Shown: one piece after another, positions 1-5,667 of the stretch
Layout of the letters: every line of letters begins with the position of its first letter
How positions within the stretch are numbered: the first letter of the stretch is position 1
DNA from: Deltaproteobacteria bacterium RIFCSPLOWO2_02_56_12
GTDB lineage: Bacteria > Desulfobacterota > Binatia > UBA9968
Length of the DNA: 10,149 nucleotides
Direction of reading: 5' to 3'
Assembly (NCBI GenBank): GCA_001799045.1
Contig: MGRY01000233.1
Location: 1 to 10,149, forward strand
The notes under the pieces: model-generated
The model's database searches: none
What the model saw: only the letters and a program-made list of their open reading frames with translations
Told to the model about the DNA's origin: nothing
Position numbers and translations under genes: made by a program

Positions 1-265
1 GCCGCGCCGAGCGTGCGGGCGCCGGTGCGCCGCGTAGCAGGCCCTCCGTGCTGAGATCTTCGTCGAGGTCTGGCCAGTGGATGCCGTAACCGGCGGCGCA
101 TACCTTCCAATTCGACCGCTGTTTCGCCGTCCCACCAAACAGTCTCGGATACCAAACCAAGGGCACGGAGATAGTCCGACCGTCCATCAAATCGACCATC
201 AACGTGTCTTCCGAGACGCGCACATCCCGTACCCGCTCGTCAGCGCTTAGCGCTAATATGCCCAT
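1..265 (-). CDS. DUF2442 domain protein (partial, 3' end beyond window)
   Basis: Reading leftward from the ATG at 265-263 gives 88 codons without a stop up to the window edge. The protein shows the DUF2442 pattern: a charged N-terminal strand region, DGRTISVPLVWYPRL at residues 28-42, a Gln-Arg-x-Asn-Trp segment at 49-53, then GIHWPDLDEDLS at 61-72 and GLLRG at 75-79. The family is usually about 75-95 residues, so nearly all of it is here. Its biochemical role is unknown; DUF2442 genes are often paired with DUF4160 genes and the pair has been proposed as toxin-antitoxin-like. No DUF4160 gene lies upstream here; that side holds a tRNA. The ATG at 270 leads to a stop after five codons, so the start at 265 is preferred, with a weak AGG ribosome site 6 nt before it. 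The family call is firm, the function open. Confidence 0.85.
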   Translation of the reverse strand, partial: MGILALSADERVRDVRVSEDTLMVDLMDGRTISVPLVWYPRLFGGTAKQRSNWKVCAAGYGIHWPDLDEDLSTEGLLRGAPAPARSAR

Positions 266-275
266 ACCATGCCTA

Positions 276-310
276 GACTAAATTTAGTCCACCGACTTGT
301 CCGTTGTCAA
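276..310 (-). promoter_or_regulatory. Promoter of the DUF2442 gene with palindromic operator over the -10
   Basis: On the minus strand a perfect TTGACA (310-305) is followed after 18 nt by TAAATT (286-281). The -10 lies inside the perfect 14-bp palindrome GACTAAATTTAGTC at 276-289. The predicted transcript start is only about 10 nt before the ATG at 265. A dyad over the -10 box is what is expected of a repressor site, for example an autoregulated small accessory gene. The promoter match and palindrome are seen directly; the repression is inferred. Confidence 0.5.
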
Positions 311-332
311 ACATTTGTAGAGGAGAAAAAAT

Positions 333-407
<75 letters not shown>

Positions 408-429
408 TCAGTGGGCGGCAGGGAATATT

Positions 430-458
430 TTTATATTGGATTATCCTCGTCTTGTCAA
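430..458 (-). promoter_or_regulatory. Promoter of tRNA-Gly
   Basis: Minus-strand TTGACA (458-453), a 17-nt spacer and TATAAA (435-430) form a near-consensus sigma70-type promoter. The expected start near 423 is about 16 nt before the mature 5' end of the tRNA at 407. It lies directly after the stop codon of the peroxidase gene, so the tRNA is probably transcribed independently of it. Confidence 0.8.
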
Positions 459-474
459 TGAACAGTCCGGGCCT

Positions 475-1413
475 TCATCGGCCGCCGGCGAAAGAGCCGA
501 GCGCCCTCAGCACCGCCAGCGATGGCGCGAAGAACGTCGCGCCCGAAACTGCCCGGGTGTAATCCATTAGATGATCATGCATGGCGTCACCGGCAATTCC
601 CATCATCCGGCTTAACATCTTTTCGGGGATGTCAGGATTTTTACTGTACGCGATGAAAAACAACCCGGACTCCGACACCGTGCCGTAGGGAAAACTATGG
701 CGCACGATCTCGAGCTCCTCGCCGCGCTCTTCGATCACCACGCGGCTAATATGGGCAGTAGGCGGCTTGTCCCGGTCTGAGAGTTCCTTGCTGTCCCGCT
801 TGCGCCGGCCGATCACCTTTTCTTGATCTTTCCGGGGAACGCCGGCCCATTTCTTCAGGTTGTGAATATAGCGCTGGGTAAAGACGTAACTGCCACCGGC
901 GAAGGCGGAATCTTCGGCGCCGATCAATGCAACTTTTGCCCGCTCTTTACCCTTGGGGTTCTCCGTGCCGTCGATGAAGCCGGTGAGATCGCGCGAGTCG
1001 AGGTAACGGAAACCGTGGACTTCATCCATCACCTCGACGGTTTCCCCGAGCCGGTTCCTGACGCGCGTCGCCAGTTCGAAATTGAGGTCTGCGCGCTTGG
1101 AAATGATGTGGAAGAGCAGGTCTCCGCCGGTACTTGGAGCGCTCCTCCCCCCGACCTCGATCGCCCGGAACGGCCTGAGACCGAGCGGCCGTTTGCCAGG
1201 GGAGATCACATCCCAGAACTCCGGGCCGAGGCTTACCGTGCAGACGAGCTTGGCCGCAGGATCGATCGTTTCCGCCCTGCCGACCAGAGCCGGAACGCCG
1301 GCGACCACCCGCGCCACTGCCGGGCCATTGAAAGCGGGATCGCGGACCCGCAAGATGAGAAATAGCGCGTTCTGATGGGGTTGGGGAATGATACCGGACT
1401 GAGGCTGTGCCAT
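475..1413 (-). CDS. yfeX: Dyp-type peroxidase, YfeX-like
   Basis: This is a heme peroxidase of the dye-decolorizing family, close in pattern to E. coli YfeX along its whole length (312 aa against 299). YfeX-type enzymes are cytoplasmic and oxidise porphyrinogens and dyes with hydrogen peroxide. Visible marks are an N-terminal PQSGIIP (residues 4-10), the family signature GFIDGTENP at 145-153 with the catalytic distal Asp148, a probable proximal heme ligand His221 in TAHISRV, the distal Arg238 in IVRHSFPYGT, and FFAPSL at 294-299. There is no signal peptide. The reading frame is open up to 1497, but the ATG at 1413 is chosen because AAGGAGGA (1428-1421) lies 7 nt before it and homology begins there. 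It is a single gene followed by tRNA-Gly; no encapsulin gene is adjacent. No convincing promoter was found for it. Confidence 0.93.
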   Translation of the reverse strand: MAQPQSGIIPQPHQNALFLILRVRDPAFNGPAVARVVAGVPALVGRAETIDPAAKLVCTVSLGPEFWDVISPGKRPLGLRPFRAIEVGGRSAPSTGGDLLFHIISKRADLNFELATRVRNRLGETVEVMDEVHGFRYLDSRDLTGFIDGTENPKGKERAKVALIGAEDSAFAGGSYVFTQRYIHNLKKWAGVPRKDQEKVIGRRKRDSKELSDRDKPPTAHISRVVIEERGEELEIVRHSFPYGTVSESGLFFIAYSKNPDIPEKMLSRMMGIAGDAMHDHLMDYTRAVSGATFFAPSLAVLRALGSFAGGR

Positions 1414-1530
1414 AAACCAATCCTCCTTAAGAACGTTCAGCGGCGAGCGAGCAGCTTCCTTAGGATCCTTGTTTTGCCCGGCTACCAGGACACCCATTAA
1501 CCTAAGCTGATAGAAATGTCCATCTCAGGG

Positions 1531-1580
1531 TGGGAGGTAATTCCTCGGGCGAACGCCTGTTGACAACCGGAGACCTCCCA
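1531..1580. repeat. 8-bp inverted repeat flanking the -35 box
   Basis: TGGGAGGT at 1531-1538 is the exact reverse complement of ACCTCCCA at 1573-1580, with 34 nt between. The right arm sits between the -35 and -10 of the RRM promoter and the left arm lies just upstream. Such placement would suit a regulator binding site, but an 8-bp match at this distance can occur by chance. Confidence 0.35.
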
Positions 1581-1588
1581 AGTAACAT
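1560..1588 (+). promoter_or_regulatory. Probable promoter of the RRM protein gene
   Basis: A perfect TTGACA at 1560-1565 is followed by a 17-nt spacer and TAACAT at 1583-1588 (4 of 6 match to TATAAT), then an AT-rich stretch. Transcription would start near 1595, leaving a leader of about 200 nt before the ATG at 1796. Confidence 0.55.
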
Positions 1589-1610
1589 ATTTTTTATCTC
1601 ATTCAGTATC

Positions 1611-1649
1611 AGGCCTTCTGAAAGGGAAGCAACAAAGAGTTAAAGGCCT
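1611..1649 (+). repeat. Inverted repeat in the RRM mRNA leader
   Basis: AGGCCTT at 1611-1617 and AAGGCCT at 1643-1649 are exact reverse complements enclosing a 25-nt, purine-rich loop. In the RNA this could form a 7-bp hairpin close to the predicted 5' end. No T-run follows, so it is not an intrinsic terminator. A function in stability or temperature response is only a guess. Confidence 0.3.
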
Positions 1650-1795
1650 CAGTCTGTCTCACCTTGTGAACGGGATTAATGGTTAGAGCATCCGACCAGA
1701 GCCGAGTTCCCACCATTTAGCTCTCATGTTCTTCTCCCATCAGCGATCCGTGTCCCAAGGCAAAGACCTTTGATGTTCTCAATTTGGAGGAGAAT

Positions 1796-2137
1796 ATGAG
1801 CACTAAGTTATACGTGGGTGGATTACCCTATTCGGTAACGGACGGGCGCTTGGAGGAGATTTTCGCCGAGCACGGCTCTGTCCAATCGGCGCGGGTAATT
1901 TCGGATAAATTCACCGGACAGTCCCGGGGTTTTGGCTTTGTCGAGATGGCCTCGGCAGAGGAGGCCCAGAAGGCCATGGAGGCCCTGAACGGCACCCAGC
2001 TAGACGGGCGGACCCTGGTCGTTAATGAGGCGAGGCCCCAGGAAAAGCGCATGGGTGGCGGTGGCGGCGGTGACCGTGGCGGTGGCGGCGGTGGGGGCGG
2101 TGGACAGCGAAGAGGCGGTGGCCGGGACCGCTGGTAA
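1796..2137 (+). CDS. RRM-domain RNA-binding protein with Gly-rich tail
   Basis: The 113-residue protein has one RNA recognition motif followed by a glycine/arginine tail, the layout of the small bacterial and cyanobacterial Rbp proteins that bind single-stranded RNA. RNP2 is LYVGGL (residues 5-10) and RNP1 is RGFGFVEM (44-51); both carry the aromatic residues that stack on RNA. Residues 87-113 are almost wholly Gly, Arg, Asp and Gln, with runs of six and nine glycines encoded at 2054-2071 and 2078-2104 by mixed GGN codons. The ATG at 1796 follows GGAGG (1786-1790) by 5 nt and starts MSTKLYVGG; an in-frame TTG at 1784 would overlap the ribosome site and is rejected. The gene is alone, with its own promoter, a long leader and a strong terminator. 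Homologues are often cold-induced; nothing in the coding sequence shows that here. Confidence 0.93.
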   Translation: MSTKLYVGGLPYSVTDGRLEEIFAEHGSVQSARVISDKFTGQSRGFGFVEMASAEEAQKAMEALNGTQLDGRTLVVNEARPQEKRMGGGGGGDRGGGGGGGGGQRRGGGRDRW

Positions 2138-2160
2138 TTCTTTTCTTTCTGACTAATGGG

Positions 2161-2195
2161 AAAGGGGAGCGACAGGTCGGGTCGCTCCCCTTTTT
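2161..2195 (+). terminator. Rho-independent terminator of the RRM gene
   Basis: GGGGAGCGAC (2164-2173) pairs perfectly with GTCGCTCCCC (2181-2190) around a 7-nt loop, followed by TTTTT (2191-2195). AAA at 2161-2163 can extend the stem by pairing with the first Ts. It starts 24 nt after the stop codon. On the minus strand only a short T-run follows the stem, so it may stop the opposing TPP-enzyme transcripts weakly. Confidence 0.92.
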
Positions 2196-2213
2196 ATTTC
2201 ATCCCTCTGGCAA

Positions 2214-2816
2214 CTATCTCCTCCGATGATCCGACGGACCGAGAATACCCTTTTTTTCCGTCGCTTCGATGTGGCGAATGAAGCGATATTTGTTCTCCAG
2301 CTCATCTACCCGGATGGGAGGAAGGACGGGCTGTCCTTGTTCGACCCTGGCTGCGATAAAGCTGATTTTGTTTCTTTTCCAAGCCTTGAGGAACTCCTCA
2401 CGAAACCCCTTGGGACTCTTTACCCAGCAGGCATGCTTGTACCCGGCCCCTTTAACCAGGGCCACCGCATCTGCCCCCATGACGGTCGCGGTCTCGGTCG
2501 CGCCTGACGCCTCGTAGCACTGATTGTCGAACAGGAGATGGATCAGATTGGGTGGATTCTGCCAGGCGATGGTCGGCAGCCCGCAGAGATTCATCAGGAA
2601 GGCGCCATCTCCGTCAATCACGATGACCTTGCGACGGGGAAGGCCGAGCGCTATTCCCAAAGCGATCGAGGAGGCCAGTCCCAACGTGCGCGGCCTGAAG
2701 TTTCCATCGCCGCTCCTCAATGCCTGCCACTCCCGCGCCGCCCAGCCCGCGCTGACTACGAGCGCATCTCCGACGTCGCCTGCAATCGCTTTTAGATAGT
2801 CGTATCGTTGCATCAT
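2214..2816 (-). CDS. TPP-dependent decarboxylase-like protein, PP-domain subunit (ComE-like)
   Basis: This 200-residue protein is the C-terminal, pyrophosphate-binding half of a thiamine diphosphate enzyme, like the beta subunit of sulfopyruvate decarboxylase (ComE) and the C-terminal part of phosphonopyruvate decarboxylase. The TPP/Mg motif begins with GDG at residues 69-71 and ends with FDNQCYE at 96-102, the usual spacing of about 27. Before it lies a Gly/Leu/Ala-rich helix (45-60) typical of the family. Its ATG overlaps the stop of the preceding gene as ATGA (2816-2813), showing translational coupling, so the two proteins very likely form one heteromeric enzyme with the active site at their interface. 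The substrate cannot be read from the sequence; no coenzyme M or phosphonate genes are nearby. A second ATG directly follows the first and may also serve. Confidence 0.82.
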   Translation of the reverse strand: MMQRYDYLKAIAGDVGDALVVSAGWAAREWQALRSGDGNFRPRTLGLASSIALGIALGLPRRKVIVIDGDGAFLMNLCGLPTIAWQNPPNLIHLLFDNQCYEASGATETATVMGADAVALVKGAGYKHACWVKSPKGFREEFLKAWKRNKISFIAARVEQGQPVLPPIRVDELENKYRFIRHIEATEKKGILGPSDHRRR

Positions 2817-3316
2817 TTCACCCCCAGGACGCTTTTCGTAAGAAGCACTGCTACCGGTTTTTTAGAATCCTCCGCCAGGATCTGAGCGCCCCGCAGAGTT
2901 TCCTCGACCTCTTCCGTTCTTCTCAAGACGTAGGTGCGAATGCCCAGCCCTTCAAGCACCGGCTCGGTCACGGAGCCTACCGTCGTAAACCCCCGGTCCC
3001 CCAGGTCGCCGGCATAGTAAACAAGGAGGAGAATCGGGATCTGAAATTGAAGGCAGGTTGTGGTCAAACCATTGCAGCTGTTGAGCAACCCGCCGTTTTG
3101 CATAAGAAGGGCCGTCTTTTTGCCGGTAAGAGAAGCGCCGGCGCATATGCCCACGCCCTCCTCCTCCCGGCACAGAGGCACGTGCTTGATGTCCGGATCT
3201 TTGTCCACGGCCCTAATGAGCTCGACAATTTTCAGGTCTGGAAGCGTGGCGACAAAGTTTAGGCCCGCCTTTTTCAGTCCCTGTACAATGATCTGAGCGG
3301 CTTTTTTGCTATCCAT
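2813..3316 (-). CDS. TPP-dependent decarboxylase-like protein, PYR-domain subunit (ComD-like)
   Basis: This 167-residue protein is the N-terminal, pyrimidine-binding half of a split TPP enzyme, resembling sulfopyruvate decarboxylase alpha subunit (ComD) and the N-terminal part of phosphonopyruvate decarboxylase. Residues 20-27 (NFVATLPD) form the first substrate-side loop. CREEEGVGICAGA at 49-61 holds the Glu, probably Glu52, that activates the thiamine aminopyrimidine, and LMQNGGLLNS at 71-80 matches the family's MQNSGLGN motif. The ATG at 3316 follows AAAGGA with about 6 nt spacing. It is the first gene of a two-gene operon and overlaps the ComE-like partner by 4 nt. Pairs like this occur in bacteria that make no coenzyme M, so the physiological substrate, probably a 3-carbon 2-oxoacid, is inferred only. 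Confidence 0.82.
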   Translation of the reverse strand: MDSKKAAQIIVQGLKKAGLNFVATLPDLKIVELIRAVDKDPDIKHVPLCREEEGVGICAGASLTGKKTALLMQNGGLLNSCNGLTTTCLQFQIPILLLVYYAGDLGDRGFTTVGSVTEPVLEGLGIRTYVLRRTEEVEETLRGAQILAEDSKKPVAVLLTKSVLGVK

Positions 3317-3387
3317 AGTTTGTCCTTTGCGGAATCAGTGACCTCCTGGGCCCGATTCCTCTCCCCTTTACCACAACAAGATTCCTG

Positions 3388-3417
3388 TATCTATCTCCCC
3401 CACCACAGGGTTGTCAA
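3388..3417 (-). promoter_or_regulatory. Possible promoter of the split TPP-enzyme operon
   Basis: On the minus strand a perfect TTGACA (3417-3412) is followed after 18 nt by TAGATA (3393-3388), only a 3 of 6 match to the -10 consensus. It would give a leader of about 65 nt before the ATG at 3316. The -35 is good and the -10 poor. Confidence 0.4.
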
Positions 3418-3465
3418 CTATTCGAACAAGAGATCACGGTACCAATTAAATTTGCCGTGTTAGTC

Positions 3466-3493
3466 TTGACAGAAAAAAACCAAGCCATATATG
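3466..3493 (+). promoter_or_regulatory. Probable promoter of the GcvH-like gene
   Basis: TTGACA at 3466-3471, a 16-nt A-rich spacer and TATATG at 3488-3493 make a good sigma70-type promoter. The predicted start near 3500 falls at the upstream in-frame ATG (3501), so translation either starts leaderless at 3501 or after a very short leader at 3510. Confidence 0.55.
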
Positions 3494-3509
3494 GTTGGCT
3501 ATGGAGCGG

Positions 3510-3884
3510 ATGCTAAAGGTCAGCCAGGAGCACGTCTGGATCGGCATTGAAGATCAGCACGTTTTTTTCGGCCTCACGAATTACGGCCAGAGCGAGCTGG
3601 GGCAGATTATCTCTGTGGACCTTCCCGAGGTGGGGGACAAAGTAGAAAGGGGGGAGCCGTTTGGAGAAGTGGAATCCATATCAACGGTCTCCGAGCTGAT
3701 TGCCCCGGTGTCGGGCACAGTCCTCGCTATCAACCCTGAGTTGGAGAACCATCCCGCTGTCATCAATGAGGACCCTTACAGCGAGGGGTGGATGATCGAA
3801 GTGAGGCTGAAAGACGACTCCGAAATCAAGTCTCTGATGGACATGGATGAGTATTACCACTTTGTCTTTCCCGATCGTCAATAG
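3510..3884 (+). CDS. GcvH-like (lipoyl-domain fold) protein lacking the lipoyl lysine
   Basis: The 124-residue protein matches glycine cleavage H protein over its whole length: LKVSQEHVWIG at 2-12, FFGLTNYGQSELGQI at 19-33, the lipoyl hairpin GEVESISTVSELIAPVSG at 52-69 and INEDPYSEGWMI at 85-96. In true H proteins the hairpin reads ES(V/I)K and that Lys carries lipoate, shuttling the aminomethyl group between P, T and L proteins. Here Ser58 (codon TCA) stands in its place, so ordinary lipoylation is impossible. No gcvT, gcvP or lpd gene is nearby. The ATG at 3510 is chosen because family members begin about there and GGAG (3503-3506) lies just before it; in-frame ATG 3501 and TTG 3495 are possible. 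It stands alone behind its own promoter. The role is unknown: a structural or moonlighting relative of GcvH rather than an acyl carrier. Confidence 0.88.
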   Translation: MLKVSQEHVWIGIEDQHVFFGLTNYGQSELGQIISVDLPEVGDKVERGEPFGEVESISTVSELIAPVSGTVLAINPELENHPAVINEDPYSEGWMIEVRLKDDSEIKSLMDMDEYYHFVFPDRQ

Positions 3885-3903
3885 AATTTTCCCCTTGAAA
3901 ATA

Positions 3904-4278
3904 TCACGGAGGTGTTTTTTGCGCCGATGACCGGGACAATTCAGAAGGGAGCTCGCTCAGGGCCTTTGCCCTGTCTATCTTCGACTCTGCGGAGGGAAAC
4001 CGGTAGACAATCTCCCCCGGACGGACCAAGCCCAAATCTTCCCTGGCGATTTTTTCGAGGTAAAGGTCATCATGGCGCAGCCGGTAAATTCGCTCCCGGA
4101 GGAGTTCATTCTCCTTTTGCAGGAGAAAGTTCGTTTCGCTGAGCGCCCTCCGCTCTCCCCATAGACGCCAGAGGTGGAGCAGTCCTCTTTCGCCAAAAGT
4201 GGTAAAAAGAGATAAGGTCACAATAAAAGCGCAAAAGGCATAAAGAACCCAGCGTTGAGATCTGCTCGATTGGGACAT
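3904..4278 (-). CDS. ftsB: FtsB/DivIC-family septum formation protein
   Basis: This 124-residue protein has the FtsB/DivIC layout: a short cytoplasmic N-terminus, one membrane helix (about residues 10-28), a coiled coil rich in Leu, Glu and Arg (about 37-70), then IAREDLGLVRPGEIVYRF at 77-94, the conserved segment that contacts FtsL and FtsQ. Family members link the FtsQLB complex to septal cell-wall synthesis at the division site. The Ser/Lys-rich tail after 95 is not conserved and makes the protein slightly longer than E. coli FtsB. An in-frame stop lies four codons before the ATG at 4278, so this start or a later one is forced, yet no Shine-Dalgarno sequence is visible. It is divergent from enolase; adjacency of ftsB and eno is common in bacteria, usually in the same direction. 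Its stop faces the GcvH-like gene 19 nt away. Confidence 0.88.
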   Translation of the reverse strand: MSQSSRSQRWVLYAFCAFIVTLSLFTTFGERGLLHLWRLWGERRALSETNFLLQKENELLRERIYRLRHDDLYLEKIAREDLGLVRPGEIVYRFPSAESKIDRAKALSELPSELSRSSAQKTPP

Positions 4279-4344
4279 AACGATAATCTAGGAAGCATGT
4301 GCAATATAGCATATTTTATTATTCTCTGCTTAACGAGGTGAAAG

Positions 4345-5631
4345 ATGAAGATTCAACGAGTTCATGCCCGCGAGGTCTTGGATTCCCGCGGACAGCCCAC
4401 CATCGAGGTAGACGTGGTCCTCAAGAACGGCTCTCTCGGGCGGGCTACGGTCCCGTCAGGGGCCTCCACAGGAGAGCATGAGGCGGTCGAGTTACGAGAC
4501 GGAGATAAGCGCTTCCTGGGAAAAGGGGTGGAGCGGGCGGTAGGCAATGTCAATCGCATTCTCGCCCCGCGCCTGCGGGGCAGGGAGGCAAAGGATCAAG
4601 AAGGTATCGACCGATTGATGATTGAGCTGGACGGGAGCCCGAACAAAGGCAATCTCGGGGCCAATGCCATCCTGGGGGTTTCCCTCGCGGTCGCCAAGGC
4701 GCAAGCTCGGACCGAGAAACTGCCCCTTTACCGCTATCTCGGCGGCCCGCGGGCGAAAACTCTCCCGGTGCCGATGCTCAATGTCCTGAACGGCGGGGTG
4801 CACGCCGATAATAATGTCGATGTTCAGGAGTTTATGGTCATTCCCTATGGGATGGAGAGCTTTGCCGAGGCGTTGAGAGCGGCAGCGGAGATTTTTCAGA
4901 CCCTCAAAAAGGTTTTGCAAAGCCGCGGCTATTCTACCAGCGTCGGCGATGAAGGCGGTTTTGCGCCTCGCCTGAAGGGCAACGAGGAGGCGATCGAGCT
5001 GATCTTAGAGGCAGTTGCCCAAGCCGGTTACCGAACCGGGGATCAGGTCGTCTTGGGGCTGGATGTGGCCGCAAGTGAGTTTTTTGAAGACGGTCGCTAT
5101 TTTTTCAAAAAATCCGATGGCGTCAGAAGAGGCATCGAAGAGATGCTCCGCCTGTATGAGGATTGGGCGAAGAAATATCCGATTATCTCGCTAGAGGATC
5201 CCCTGGGCGAAGATGATTGGGATGGATGGAAGATGCTGACAGAGCTTCTGGGAGAGAAGATTCAGATCGTCGGCGACGATATCTTCGTGACGAATAAAGA
5301 GAGACTTCAGCGGGGAATTGAATCGGGGGTGGCCAATTCGATCCTGATCAAAGTGAACCAGATCGGCACGCTCAGCGAGACGCTGGAGACGATGCGCTTG
5401 GCAAAAAAAACCGGCTACACGACGGTGATCTCGCATCGCTCCGGGGAGACGGAAGATAGCACCATCTCCGACCTGGCGGTGGCGACCAATGCAGGACAGA
5501 TCAAGACCGGGGCACCATGCCGCGGCGAGCGAACGGCCAAATACAATCAACTATTGAGGATCGAGGAGGAGCTGGGCAGAAGGGCGGTATTCGCAGGGAA
5601 AAAAGTTTTCAAAGCCTTTTGCCAAAGATAG
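4345..5631 (+). CDS. eno: Enolase (phosphopyruvate hydratase)
   Basis: Full-length enolase of 428 residues, which interconverts 2-phosphoglycerate and phosphoenolpyruvate in the cytosol. All key parts are present: the substrate loop VPSGASTGEHEA (36-47), NGGVHADNN (149-157), general acid Glu203 in GDEGGFAP, the Mg ligands Asp240 (GLDVAASEF), Glu284 (SLEDP) and Asp311 (GDDIF), the catalytic base Lys336 in the signature ILIKVNQIGTLSET (333-346), and SHRSGET at 363-369. The ATG at 4345 follows GAGGTG by 4 nt. It heads a run with the two E1 genes (36 nt to the next start), and its 66-nt upstream gap is shared with divergent ftsB. The gap is AT-rich but no clear -35/-10 pair was found for either gene. 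Confidence 0.98.
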   Translation: MKIQRVHAREVLDSRGQPTIEVDVVLKNGSLGRATVPSGASTGEHEAVELRDGDKRFLGKGVERAVGNVNRILAPRLRGREAKDQEGIDRLMIELDGSPNKGNLGANAILGVSLAVAKAQARTEKLPLYRYLGGPRAKTLPVPMLNVLNGGVHADNNVDVQEFMVIPYGMESFAEALRAAAEIFQTLKKVLQSRGYSTSVGDEGGFAPRLKGNEEAIELILEAVAQAGYRTGDQVVLGLDVAASEFFEDGRYFFKKSDGVRRGIEEMLRLYEDWAKKYPIISLEDPLGEDDWDGWKMLTELLGEKIQIVGDDIFVTNKERLQRGIESGVANSILIKVNQIGTLSETLETMRLAKKTGYTTVISHRSGETEDSTISDLAVATNAGQIKTGAPCRGERTAKYNQLLRIEEELGRRAVFAGKKVFKAFCQR

Positions 5632-5667
5632 GCAAATTGTGATAGCAGTGCTTGGCGAGAGACAGAT

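Larger units (their letters stand above)
1414..1795. other. 382-nt intergenic region between divergent peroxidase and RRM genes
   Basis: This stretch holds no supportable gene. It contains the peroxidase ribosome site at 1421-1428, a plus-strand promoter at 1560-1588, an 8-bp inverted repeat around the -35 box (1531-1580) and a 7-bp inverted repeat in the presumed leader (1611-1649). If the promoter is right, the RRM mRNA has a leader of about 200 nt, long enough for post-transcriptional control. From 1650 to 1785 no clear further structure or known RNA family was recognised. Confidence 0.6.

Noticed and set aside
120..182. Apparent frameshift in the DUF2442 gene
   Set aside because: A first reading suggested extra bases near 178; careful recount gives one continuous frame Asp-Gly-Arg-Thr-Ile-Ser-Val-Pro, so the gene is intact.
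823..1365. 180-codon plus-strand reading frame inside the peroxidase gene
   Set aside because: Antisense shadow of a well-supported gene; composition is that expected of GC-rich antisense frames and no family is recognised.
1414..1497. N-terminal extension of the peroxidase to 1497
   Set aside because: The strong AAGGAGGA site at 1421-1428 and the start of family similarity both point to ATG 1413.
1679..1774. Two tiny leader reading frames (13-15 codons) before the RRM gene
   Set aside because: No convincing ribosome sites, no residue bias suggesting attenuation, and such short frames arise by chance.
3886..3902. ATTTTC/GAAAAT hairpin between the GcvH-like and ftsB stops
   Set aside because: The stem is only 6 bp, mostly AT, and no T-run follows on either strand, so a terminator is not supported.
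4279..4344. Divergent promoters between ftsB and eno
   Set aside because: The gap is AT-rich and has -10-like stretches such as TATTAT (4317-4322) and GATAAT (4282-4287), but none has a matching -35 at 16-18 nt, so none is listed.
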